DNA of 64,000 nucleotides from Yinghuangia soli (GTDB taxonomy: Bacteria > Actinomycetota > Actinomycetes > Streptomycetales > Streptomycetaceae), in the NCBI RefSeq assembly GCF_021502675.1, contig NZ_JAKFHA010000012.1:62001-126000 (forward strand). The letters run 5' to 3'. A program made the translations under genes and the position numbers. Positions 55,485 to 62,778 of this stretch are shown here, piece by piece. The notes under the pieces were generated by a model. That model was not told the origin of the DNA, made no database searches, and saw nothing but the letters and a program-made list of their open reading frames with translations. Position 1 is the first letter of the stretch; each line of letters begins with the position of its first letter.

Positions 55485-56593
55485 TTCCCGCCTGCGTCCG
55501 GCCCGGTCCCGTTCCCCACGGGGAGGGGCCGGGCCAGCGGGATCCCGGCCTCCTGGAGCAGCGCGGCCTTGGCGAAGAACTCCTCGCCCAGCGGGTCCAC
55601 GTCCAGCAGCGGCATCAGCGCCCGCCACAGCGAGATGTGCTCCGGGGACTCGGCGGCCAGCCGCTCGTAGCGCCGCCGCGCCGCATCCGGGTGCCCGTTG
55701 CGGACCAGCCACACCGCCAACGCCGCTTCGGTACGCGCCTGTTGCCCGGCCGCATCGGCCGTCGGCGTGTGCGCGGCCACCTCCTCCTCGGTCAGGCCGC
55801 TGTCGCCGGCGGTCACCCACCGCCGCAGCGCGGCCATCGCCGGACCGGACGGCACGTCCGTGAACACCGTGAAGGTGTCCGACGGGTACTGCGTGTCGTT
55901 GGGGCGGACGATCCGGCCCGCCTCGTCGATCCACACCACCGTCGGCACATTCGCCACCTGGTACAGCGCCGCGACCCGCTGCTCCGTGTCGACGACCACC
56001 GGATGCGTCGGCTTCGCCTCCTCGATCCACGGCCGCGCGTCCTCGACCCGGTGGTCCAGCGACACGCTCAGCAGCACGAACCCCTGGCCGCTCAGCTCCT
56101 GGTGGCGCGCCTCCCAGTGCGGCAGCTCCCACCGGCACCCGCACCACGACGCCCAGAAGTTCAGCGCCACCTTGCGCCCGCGCAGATCCGAAAGCCGGTG
56201 CATCCGCCCGTCGACGTCCGGCAGTTCGAAGTCCGGAGCCTCCCCATCGGCGCCCGCCCCCAGCCCGGCTGCCGCAGTCCCGACGACGGCCACCGCCGCC
56301 TCCGTCTCGACCGCATAGGGCCGCCCGAGCACCCCGGCGAAGGCCGCTAGATCGACCAGCCCGTCGTCGCCCCGCACCGGCACCGTCGACGTGTGCGGAA
56401 TGCAGACGTCGCCCCGGCACCACCCGTACTCCTGCCACGCCCACCCCAGCGCGGTCTGCACGGCTTCGATGCCCAGGAACACGCCGCCGTCCGGGCCGGT
56501 GCGGACCTCGACCTCCGAGGCCCGCCCCTCGTCGAGGACCGTCCACACTGCCTGCCCTGATTGCTGCCCTGACTGCTGCCCTGACTGCTGCAC
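55481..56593 (-). CDS. TlpA/AhpC-type thioredoxin-fold protein with a CXC motif
   Basis: 370 aa. The N-terminal 110 residues are of unknown fold (with WCRGDVC), followed by a redoxin domain at about 117-250: APDFELPDVDGRMHRLSDLRG, NFWASWCGCRWELPHW, VPTVVWIDEAGRIV. The active site reads C151-G-C153, one residue shorter than CxxC. The C-terminal helical part could be a TPR-like repeat. GTG 56593 has GGAGGAG 6 nt upstream; the first codons are a QQSG repeat from the 12-bp array. No signal peptide. Its stop overlaps the molybdoenzyme stop. Confidence 0.8.
   Translation of the reverse strand: MQQSGQQSGQQSGQAVWTVLDEGRASEVEVRTGPDGGVFLGIEAVQTALGWAWQEYGWCRGDVCIPHTSTVPVRGDDGLVDLAAFAGVLGRPYAVETEAAVAVVGTAAAGLGAGADGEAPDFELPDVDGRMHRLSDLRGRKVALNFWASWCGCRWELPHWEARHQELSGQGFVLLSVSLDHRVEDARPWIEEAKPTHPVVVDTEQRVAALYQVANVPTVVWIDEAGRIVRPNDTQYPSDTFTVFTDVPSGPAMAALRRWVTAGDSGLTEEEVAAHTPTADAAGQQARTEAALAVWLVRNGHPDAARRRYERLAAESPEHISLWRALMPLLDVDPLGEEFFAKAALLQEAGIPLARPLPVGNGTGPDAGGN
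56552..56587. repeat. 12-bp tandem repeat at the start of the redoxin gene
   Basis: Three units of CTGCCCTGACTG (56552-56563 with one change, 56564-56575, 56576-56587), coding on the minus strand for repeated SGQQ right after the start codon. Confidence 0.85.
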
Positions 56594-56743
56594 CGGAGCT
56601 CCTCCCGACGGATACGACGACTCCTCGGACGGACGCCGCGGCACCGTCATATCCCGACCGGACGCGGGAAGCCAGACGGCCCGCAGCCCGGTTCCCGGAC
56701 CGCCGACACGGCCCCCGCGACCCTTGTCGATACAGGAATGCAT

Positions 56744-56763
56744 CGGATACGTTTTTGTATCCG
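56744..56763. promoter_or_regulatory. TetR operator between the redoxin and TetR genes
   Basis: CGGATAC-gttttt-GTATCCG is a perfect 7+7 dyad. On the plus strand it overlaps the -10 region of a possible promoter with TTGTCG upstream (about 56725). It is the natural site for the TetR encoded 50 bp downstream. Confidence 0.7.
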
Positions 56764-56812
56764 ACGGGCGAGAACGCCCGGGCCGGGTTCCGGTGGCGCG
56801 AGGCGGCGGGTG

Positions 56813-57481
56813 ATGACGGCGGCGGTCAGTGCGCGGAGGTCGCAGACGCGGCAGCGGTTGCTGGACGCCGCGATGGAGGCGTTCGCCGAGGAGGGCTTCG
56901 GGCGGACCACCGTCGAGCGGCTCTGCGAGCGGGCCGGGTTCACGCGCGGCGCGTTCTACTCGAACTTCACCTCGCTGGACGAGGTCTTCCTGGCCATGTG
57001 GGAGGACCGGTCCACGCGGATGCTCGCGGACGTGCGGGCCGCGCTCGCCGAGGTCTCGGCGGAGGACCCGGGCCAGGCGCTGCGGGCCGCGCTGGCCGCG
57101 ATTCCGGTGGACGACGCCTGGTACCGGGTGACGGCCGAGTTCACCGCGCACGCCTTGCGCAACCCGGCGCTGCGCAGGGTCATGGCGGCCCGGGAGCAGG
57201 CCATCCAGGACACCGTCCTGCCGGTGCTGGTCGCCGCGCTGGCCCGGACCGGGCGGCAGGTGCGCGACGAGGCTGCGCTCGGCCGCGCGCTGGTCGCGGT
57301 GCACGACGGGACGGCCGTCCAGGTGCTCCTGGAACCGGACGACCCCGGGGCGTGGGCCCGGCGCGAGGAATTGTTCATGAGCGTCCTGGCGGCCTACAGC
57401 ACGCCCGGCGGCGACACCAGGGACCTGGACGCCGCCCCCGGCCCGGACGCCGCCACCGACTTGCTGGAGGAACCGCGATGA
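56813..57481 (+). CDS. TetR family regulator heading a FAD dehydrogenase-SDR operon
   Basis: 222 aa. Helix-turn-helix about 10-58 (TRQRLLDAAMEAFAEEGFGR, RAGFTRGAFYSNFTSLDEVF), then a helical ligand domain and an Asp/Ala-rich tail. ATG 56813 chosen with GAGG 9 nt upstream. Its stop overlaps the next start (ATGA), so the regulator, flavoenzyme and SDR are made from one message. Autorepression through the GATAC dyad is likely. Confidence 0.9.
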   Translation: MTAAVSARRSQTRQRLLDAAMEAFAEEGFGRTTVERLCERAGFTRGAFYSNFTSLDEVFLAMWEDRSTRMLADVRAALAEVSAEDPGQALRAALAAIPVDDAWYRVTAEFTAHALRNPALRRVMAAREQAIQDTVLPVLVAALARTGRQVRDEAALGRALVAVHDGTAVQVLLEPDDPGAWARREELFMSVLAAYSTPGGDTRDLDAAPGPDAATDLLEEPR

Positions 57482-59139
57482 GCGCAGACGCCGATGTGAT
57501 CGTGGTCGGCGCCGGGCTGGCCGGCCTGGTCGCCACCTACGAGCTGACCCGGGCCGGGCGCCGCGTCCTCGTGGTCGACCAGGAGAACGAGGCCAACCTC
57601 GGCGGACAGGCGTTCTGGTCGCTGGGCGGGCTGTTCTTCGTGGACAGCCCCGAGCAGCGCCGGATGGGCATCAAGGACTCGTACGAACTGGCCATGTCCG
57701 ACTGGCTGGGCTCGGCCGGCTTCGACCGCGAGCGCGAGGACCACTGGCCGCGCCAATGGGCTCATGCGTACGTCGACTTCGCGGCCGGCGAGAAGCGGCA
57801 GTACCTGTACGACCTCGGGCTGCGCGTGATGCCCACGGTCGGCTGGGCGGAACGCGGCGCGGGCACCGCGACCGGGCACGGCAACTCGGTCCCGCGGTTC
57901 CACCTCACCTGGGGCACCGGTCCCGAGGTGGTACGCGTGTTCCTGGAGCCGGTGATGGCCGCCGCGGCGCGCGGTCTGGTGACCTTCAAGTACCGGCACC
58001 GCGTCGACGACCTGATCGTCGAGCAGGGCGCCGCCGCGGGTGTGCGCGGGACCGTCCTGGAGGCGTCCGTGCAGCCGCGCGGCGTCGCGTCGTCGCGCAC
58101 CCCGGAAGGGGAGTTCGAACTGCGCGCGCAGGCCGTCGTGGTCACCTCGGGCGGCATCGGCGGCAACCACGAACTCGTGCGCAAGAACTGGCCGGTGGAC
58201 CGGATCGGGCCCGCACCGCAGTCGATGATCACCGGCGTCCCGGCGTACGTGGACGGCCGCATGCTGGAGATCACCGAAGGCGCCGGCGGCTCGATCGTCA
58301 ACCGCGACCGCATGTGGCACTACACCGAGGGCATCAAGAACTGGGACCCGGTCTGGCCCGACCATGCGATCCGGATCATCCCCGGCCCGTCGTCGCTGTG
58401 GCTGGACGCCGCCGGACGCCGGCTGCCCGCACCGCTGTTCCCCGGCCACGACACCCTCGCGACGCTCCGGCACATCGTCGGGACCGGCCACGACTACACG
58501 TGGTTCGTGCTGACCCGGTCCATCGTGGAGAAGGAGTTCGCGCTGTCCGGGTCCGAGCAGAACCCGGACGTGACCGGCAAGGACCTCAAGCTCGTGCTGT
58601 CCCGCGTGAAGAAGGGGGCGCCCGGTCCGGTCCAGGCGTTCCTGGACCACGGCGAGGACTTCGTGGTGAAGCCCACGCTGCGCGAACTGGTGGACGGCAT
58701 GAACGCCATCGCCCCCGGGCCGGCCCTCGACTTCGCGCAGGTCGAGCGCGAACTGGTGGCGCACGACCGCGAGGTGGCGAACGCGTACTCGAAGGACCTG
58801 CAGCTGATGGCGGTCCGCAACGCCCGGGCCTACTGGCCCGACAAGATCACCCGGGTCGCCGCGCCGCACCGCTTCCTCGACCCCGCGCACGGTCCGCTCA
58901 TCGCGGTCCGCCTGCGCGTGCTGACCCGGAAGACGCTCGGCGGCCTGGAGACCACGCTGGACTCGCAGGTCGTCCGCCCCGACGGGAGCACCTTCGAAGG
59001 GCTGTACGCGGCGGGCGAGGTGGCCGGGTTCGGCGGCGGCGGCGTGCACGGGTACAACGCGCTGGAGGGGACGTTCCTCGGCGGCTGCATCTTCTCCGGC
59101 CGGGCGGCCGGGCGGGCGCTCGCGAAGGCGCTCGGATGA
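57478..59139 (+). CDS. FAD-binding dehydrogenase (3-ketosteroid dehydrogenase-related)
   Basis: 553 aa flavoprotein of the fumarate reductase/KstD superfamily. FAD site VIVVGAGLAGLVATYELTRAG (residues 7-27), VVTSGGIGGNHELVRKNWP, and the closing FAD block LYAAGEVAGFGGGGVHGYNA. Members of this branch are annotated simply as FAD-binding dehydrogenases; they resemble enzymes that desaturate ring ketones next to a carbonyl. Steroid activity is not shown here. ATG overlaps the tetR stop and its own stop overlaps the SDR start. Confidence 0.9.
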   Translation: MSADADVIVVGAGLAGLVATYELTRAGRRVLVVDQENEANLGGQAFWSLGGLFFVDSPEQRRMGIKDSYELAMSDWLGSAGFDREREDHWPRQWAHAYVDFAAGEKRQYLYDLGLRVMPTVGWAERGAGTATGHGNSVPRFHLTWGTGPEVVRVFLEPVMAAAARGLVTFKYRHRVDDLIVEQGAAAGVRGTVLEASVQPRGVASSRTPEGEFELRAQAVVVTSGGIGGNHELVRKNWPVDRIGPAPQSMITGVPAYVDGRMLEITEGAGGSIVNRDRMWHYTEGIKNWDPVWPDHAIRIIPGPSSLWLDAAGRRLPAPLFPGHDTLATLRHIVGTGHDYTWFVLTRSIVEKEFALSGSEQNPDVTGKDLKLVLSRVKKGAPGPVQAFLDHGEDFVVKPTLRELVDGMNAIAPGPALDFAQVERELVAHDREVANAYSKDLQLMAVRNARAYWPDKITRVAAPHRFLDPAHGPLIAVRLRVLTRKTLGGLETTLDSQVVRPDGSTFEGLYAAGEVAGFGGGGVHGYNALEGTFLGGCIFSGRAAGRALAKALG

Positions 59140-59963
59140 GCGGCGGCGGGACCTCCGGTACGCGGGCGACCGGTGGCACTGCGCTGGTCACCGGGGCGTC
59201 GTCGGGCATCGGCGCGGCGGTCGCGGAGGCGCTGGTGGCCCGCGGATACCGGGTCTTCGGCACGACACGCGAACCCGGCAAGGTCGCCGCGCCCATCGCG
59301 GGTGTGGAGTACCTGCGCCTGGACCTGACCGACGACGCGTCCATCACCGCATGCGCGGCCGCGGCCGGTGCGGTGGACGTGCTGGTCAACAACGCGGGGG
59401 AGAGCCAGAGCGGCCCGTTCGAGGAACTCCCGATGGACGCGGTGCGGCGGCTGTTCGAGACCAACGTCTTCGGCGCGGTCCGGCTGTCGCAGCTGCTGCT
59501 GCCGGGCATGCGGGAACGCCGCCGCGGGCGGGTGGTCATGGTCGGCTCGATGCTGGCCAGTTTCCCGCTGGCCTACCGCTCGTCGTACGTGGCCTCCAAG
59601 GCCGCCGTGAAGGGCTTCGCGAATGCCGCGCGCCGGGAGTTCGCGGCCTACGGCGTGCACATCACCACGGTCGAGCCGGGCTCGATCAACACCGGAATCA
59701 GCGAGCGCCGCACCGAGTACCTGCGCGACGGATCTCCGTTCACCGCCGAGTACCGCACCATGCTGGCGGCGCTGAACAGCAATGAGGCCGAAGGCGTTTC
59801 GGCCGCCGCGGTGGCGGCGACGGTGGTGAAGGCCATCGAGGCCGGCCGGCCGAAGCCGCTGTACGCGGTGGGCAGCAACGCTCCGCTGGTGTTCGCGCTG
59901 CGGCGCCTCCTGTCCCGGACCGCGGCGGAGCGGCTGGTGTCCCGGCGGCACGGCCTGCGCTGA
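59136..59963 (+). CDS. SDR family oxidoreductase, last gene of the FAD dehydrogenase operon
   Basis: 275 aa. TGASSGIG, NNAG, GSMLASFP catalytic Ser region and YVASK, with the C-terminal extension seen in oxidoreductases acting on bulky substrates (RRLLSRTAAERLVSRRHG). Uses NADP(H) judging from TTREP after strand 2 (inference). ATGA overlap with the flavoenzyme gene. Possible alcohol dehydrogenase that prepares a ketone for the flavoenzyme. Confidence 0.9.
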   Translation: MSGGGTSGTRATGGTALVTGASSGIGAAVAEALVARGYRVFGTTREPGKVAAPIAGVEYLRLDLTDDASITACAAAAGAVDVLVNNAGESQSGPFEELPMDAVRRLFETNVFGAVRLSQLLLPGMRERRRGRVVMVGSMLASFPLAYRSSYVASKAAVKGFANAARREFAAYGVHITTVEPGSINTGISERRTEYLRDGSPFTAEYRTMLAALNSNEAEGVSAAAVAATVVKAIEAGRPKPLYAVGSNAPLVFALRRLLSRTAAERLVSRRHGLR

Positions 59964-59996
59964 GGCGCCCGGCCGAGCCGCCCGGACCACGGAACC

Positions 59997-60656
59997 TCAG
60001 GACGTAAGCTCCACCAGGCCGGCGGCCGCATCCCCGACCGGGGTGTCGCCGCCGGTCAGTTCGACGATGCCGCGGCCCAGCCCCGGCTGGTGCAGGGCGG
60101 CGGCGATGAAGGCCGCCACGTCGTCCCGGGGCACGTCGCCGTACTCGATGGCCGGGCCCGCCGTGACGCGTCCCGTGCCGGGGCGGTCCACGAGCGTGCC
60201 GGGCCGGACGATGAGCCAGTCGAGTGCGGTCCGGACGAGGTACACGTCGGCGGTCTTCTTGACCTTCATGTAGTGCTCGAAGCCCGCGCTGGGTTCGCGC
60301 CCGCGGCCCGCGTCCGGGAACACCGACACCAGCACGAACCTGCGGACCCCGGCGCGCAGCGCGGCCTCGGCGGACTTCTCCAGCCCGCGGCCGTCGATCA
60401 GCGTCGTCTTGTCCAGGCCGGTCCCGTGCGCACCGGCCGAGAACACCACCGCGTCGTGGCCGGCCATCTTCGCGGCGAGGTCGTCGACCGAGTCGCCGAT
60501 CAGGTCGCCGGCCAGTGCGGTGGCTCCGGCCGCGTGCACGGCATCGGCCTGCGCGGGATTGCGGAACATCCCGGTGACCTCGTCCCCGGCATCGGCCAGC
60601 AGCCGGGCGAGCCTGCTCCCGACGCCGCCTGCGGCCCCGACCACGAACACCTTCAT
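59997..60656 (-). CDS. NAD(P)-binding atypical SDR
   Basis: 219 aa, NmrA/YwnB-like Rossmann protein: VVGAAGGVGSRLARLLADAG at the start, FRNP for the adenosine phosphate, VRTALDWLIVRPGTL and no YxxxK pair. These act as redox sensors or weak reductases. ATG 60656 with GAGGAG 7 nt upstream. It is divergent from the VOC gene and convergent with the SDR. Confidence 0.88.
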   Translation of the reverse strand: MKVFVVGAAGGVGSRLARLLADAGDEVTGMFRNPAQADAVHAAGATALAGDLIGDSVDDLAAKMAGHDAVVFSAGAHGTGLDKTTLIDGRGLEKSAEAALRAGVRRFVLVSVFPDAGRGREPSAGFEHYMKVKKTADVYLVRTALDWLIVRPGTLVDRPGTGRVTAGPAIEYGDVPRDDVAAFIAAALHQPGLGRGIVELTGGDTPVGDAAAGLVELTS

Positions 60657-60674
60657 CGACGACTCCTCTTCCGC

Positions 60675-60710
60675 TTCCCGGGTGCGTTCCCGGGTGTGTT
60701 CCCGGGTACG
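60675..60710. repeat. 12-bp tandem repeat, three units
   Basis: TTCCCGGGTGCG, TTCCCGGGTGTG and TTCCCGGGTACG at 60675, 60687 and 60699. It lies 19 bp upstream of the atypical SDR start and would be in its leader or promoter. Each unit contains the palindrome CCCGGG. Confidence 0.8.
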
Positions 60711-60798
60711 TGTCGGCCCTCGACCCGTGTCCCACGACCGGTCCGTCCAAACGTCGGCCGGAAGTGTGCGATGCACCCTACTTAGCGATCGTTCGTTC

Positions 60799-60828
60799 TT
60801 GACCCTTCGCGGCGGACGGGACTAGCGT
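60799..60828 (+). promoter_or_regulatory. promoter of the VOC-hydrolase operon
   Basis: TTGACC (60799-60804), 18-nt spacer, TAGCGT (60823-60828), 36 nt before the ATG. Immediately upstream GCGATCGTTCGTT (60785-60797) resembles the GAACGATCGTTC-type sites bound by some TetR proteins, though it is imperfect. Confidence 0.6.
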
Positions 60829-60863
60829 CGCCACACCGGTATCGGGGCGGGGAGGCGGAAGCC

Positions 60864-61424
60864 ATGACCAACACCGAATTCGAGCTCGGCGGACTGTGCC
60901 ACCTGGCGCTGGTCTGCCAGGACATGCAGCGGACGGTCGAGTTCTATACCGAAGTCCTGGGCATGCGGCTCGCCAAGACCGTCGAAATCCCGGATGGGGG
61001 ACAGCACTTCTTCTTCGACATGGGCGGCGGGCAGTTCCTCGCGTTCTTCTGGTTCCGGGACGCTCCCGAGCGCGCACCCGGCGTGGCGTCGGCATCCGCA
61101 CTCCCCGGGGTGGGCGACATCCGCACCGCGCACGCGTCGATGAACCACGTCGCGTTCAAGATCCCGGCGGACCGGTTCGAGGAGTACAAGGCCAAGCTGG
61201 AGGCGAAAGGCGTGGTCACCGGGCCCGTGCTCAACCACGACGACAGCGAGCGCGGCGTCAGCATGGAAATGAACGAGGGCACCTACGTGCGGTCGATGTA
61301 CTTCTTCGACCCGGACGGCATCCTCCTCGAATTCGCGGCCTGGACCCGCGAGTTGAACGAGGACGACGTACGGCACCCGGCCGTCGACCGGTTCGGTGTC
61401 GTCCCGGCCGCCCGGCCGCGATGA
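60864..61424 (+). CDS. VOC-family protein, type I extradiol dioxygenase-like
   Basis: 186 aa, two paired beta-alpha-beta units of the vicinal-oxygen-chelate fold. A likely 2-His-1-carboxylate metal site is His13 (CHLALV), His95 (MNHVAF) and Glu156 (LLEFAAW), as in extradiol dioxygenases and glyoxalase-like enzymes. Only one VOC module is present, as in short ring-cleaving enzymes. GGGGAGG 10 nt before the ATG. It overlaps the hydrolase gene (ATGA), which suggests ring cleavage followed by hydrolysis; inference only. Confidence 0.87.
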   Translation: MTNTEFELGGLCHLALVCQDMQRTVEFYTEVLGMRLAKTVEIPDGGQHFFFDMGGGQFLAFFWFRDAPERAPGVASASALPGVGDIRTAHASMNHVAFKIPADRFEEYKAKLEAKGVVTGPVLNHDDSERGVSMEMNEGTYVRSMYFFDPDGILLEFAAWTRELNEDDVRHPAVDRFGVVPAARPR

Positions 61425-62593
61425 CCCCCGGGACGGGGAAGCCGGGCAGGCCGCGGACCATGCGCCCGACGGTTGCGGAGTTCGTCGGCAGCGAATCGCC
61501 GGGAGCGCCGCGCGCCGGGGCCGGCGGCCACCCGTGCCAGGGGCTCTACCACGCCCCGGACGGCGCACGGCCGCGCGTCGCGCTCATCGCCACGCACTAC
61601 CAGATCGATTTCGCGGAGCACTATCTCGCCGAATTCCTCGCCGCGCGAGGCCTCGGATTCCTCGGCTGGAACACCCGGTACCGCGGCTACGAGGGCGACT
61701 TCGTGCTCGACCGGGCGCTGGTCGACATCGGCGTGGGGGTGCGCTGGCTCAAGGAGCAGGCCGGCGTCGAGCACGTCGTGCTGCTCGGGAACTCCGGCGG
61801 CGGGTCCCTCATGGCCGCGTACCAGTCGCAGGCCGTCGAGCCGTGCGTCCCGCCCGGCATCGGGCTGCCGCCGGCCCCCGGAGCCGGCGAACTCCTCCCC
61901 GCGGACGCGTACATCTCGCTGGCCGCCCACCTCGGCCGCCCCGACGTGCTCACCGCGTGGATGGACGCCGCCGTCACCGACGAGGACGACCTGACGCGCA
62001 CCGATCCGTCGCTCGACCTGTTCGATCCGGCCAACGGGCCGCCGTTCACCGCGGAGTTCGTGGCCCGCTACCGCGCCGCGCAGGTGGCCCGCAACCACCG
62101 GATCACGGCGTGGGCGCAGGCCGAACTCGACCGCATCACCGCGGCGGGCTACTGGGACCGGCCGTTCGCGGTCCACCGGACCTGGGCCGATCCGCGCATG
62201 GCCGACCCGGCACTGGAGCCCACGCGGCGCCGGCCGGGCCGGTGCTACCGCGGCGACGTGCGCGCCGCGAACCGCGGCGGCCGCGGCATCGCGGGCGAGA
62301 CGACACTGCGCAACTGGCTGGACATGTGGAGCCTCGCCACGTCGCCGTGCCGCTCCGAAGCGCACCTGGCGAAGGTCACGGTGCCCGCGCTCGTCCTGAA
62401 CGCGGACGCCGACACCGGGGTGTTCCCGAGCGACGCGGATCTCGTGCACAAGGCGATCGGGAGCACCGACAAGACCCGCCCCGACGACCTCGCCGGCGAC
62501 CACTACTTCCGCACCCCGGACGGTGCGCGCGACATCGTCGCGGACGTGATTGCCGACTGGATCGCCGAGAGGTTCCCGGGCGCGCACGGCTGA
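61421..62593 (+). CDS. alpha/beta hydrolase coupled to the VOC protein
   Basis: 390 aa. ALIATHYQIDFAEHYLAEF, GWNTRYRGYEGDF and nucleophile Ser125 in LLGNSGGGSL; probable acid in LNADADTGVFPSD and His in LAGDHYF. A cap of about 150 residues lies between strands 6 and 7, longer than average. ATG 61421 overlaps the VOC stop. May hydrolyse the ring-cleavage product or an ester; not certain. It has no secretion signal. Confidence 0.82.
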   Translation: MTPGTGKPGRPRTMRPTVAEFVGSESPGAPRAGAGGHPCQGLYHAPDGARPRVALIATHYQIDFAEHYLAEFLAARGLGFLGWNTRYRGYEGDFVLDRALVDIGVGVRWLKEQAGVEHVVLLGNSGGGSLMAAYQSQAVEPCVPPGIGLPPAPGAGELLPADAYISLAAHLGRPDVLTAWMDAAVTDEDDLTRTDPSLDLFDPANGPPFTAEFVARYRAAQVARNHRITAWAQAELDRITAAGYWDRPFAVHRTWADPRMADPALEPTRRRPGRCYRGDVRAANRGGRGIAGETTLRNWLDMWSLATSPCRSEAHLAKVTVPALVLNADADTGVFPSDADLVHKAIGSTDKTRPDDLAGDHYFRTPDGARDIVADVIADWIAERFPGAHG

Positions 62594-62624
62594 GCCCGCG
62601 CCACCGACCGCGCTGCCCCAGTAC

Positions 62625-62692
62625 GCATTTCGGACGACCGGAAAGTTGTGCCGGTGTTGCCCGGCACAACTGCTTTCGCGTGCCCGAAATGC
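62625..62692. other. large nested hairpin between hydrolase and monooxygenase genes
   Basis: Outer arms GCATTTCGG (62625-62633) and CCGAAATGC (62684-62692); middle arms GAAAG (62641-62645) and CTTTC (62673-62677); inner arms GTTGTGCCGG (62645-62654) and CCGGCACAAC (62661-62670). It begins 32 bp after the hydrolase stop. It may be a terminator, but two concentric perfect dyads could also be binding sites. Confidence 0.75.
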
Positions 62693-62742
62693 GGGGAAAC
62701 TTCTGCTCCTCACGAGGCACGGGATAGGCACAACCCAGCGCG

Positions 62743-62772
62743 TTGACTGCCCGTCGGCGCGAAAAATACCTT
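62743..62772 (+). promoter_or_regulatory. promoter giving a leaderless monooxygenase transcript
   Basis: TTGACT (62743-62748), 18-nt spacer, TACCTT (62767-62772), 6 nt before the ATG at 62779. The start codon would be the first transcribed codon; no Shine-Dalgarno is present. Confidence 0.65.
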
Positions 62773-62778
62773 CGCGTC

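Noticed and set aside
52653-56546. 1297-codon minus-strand open frame
   Set aside because: Antisense to the HdeD-like and YdeP-type genes, low complexity, no domains.
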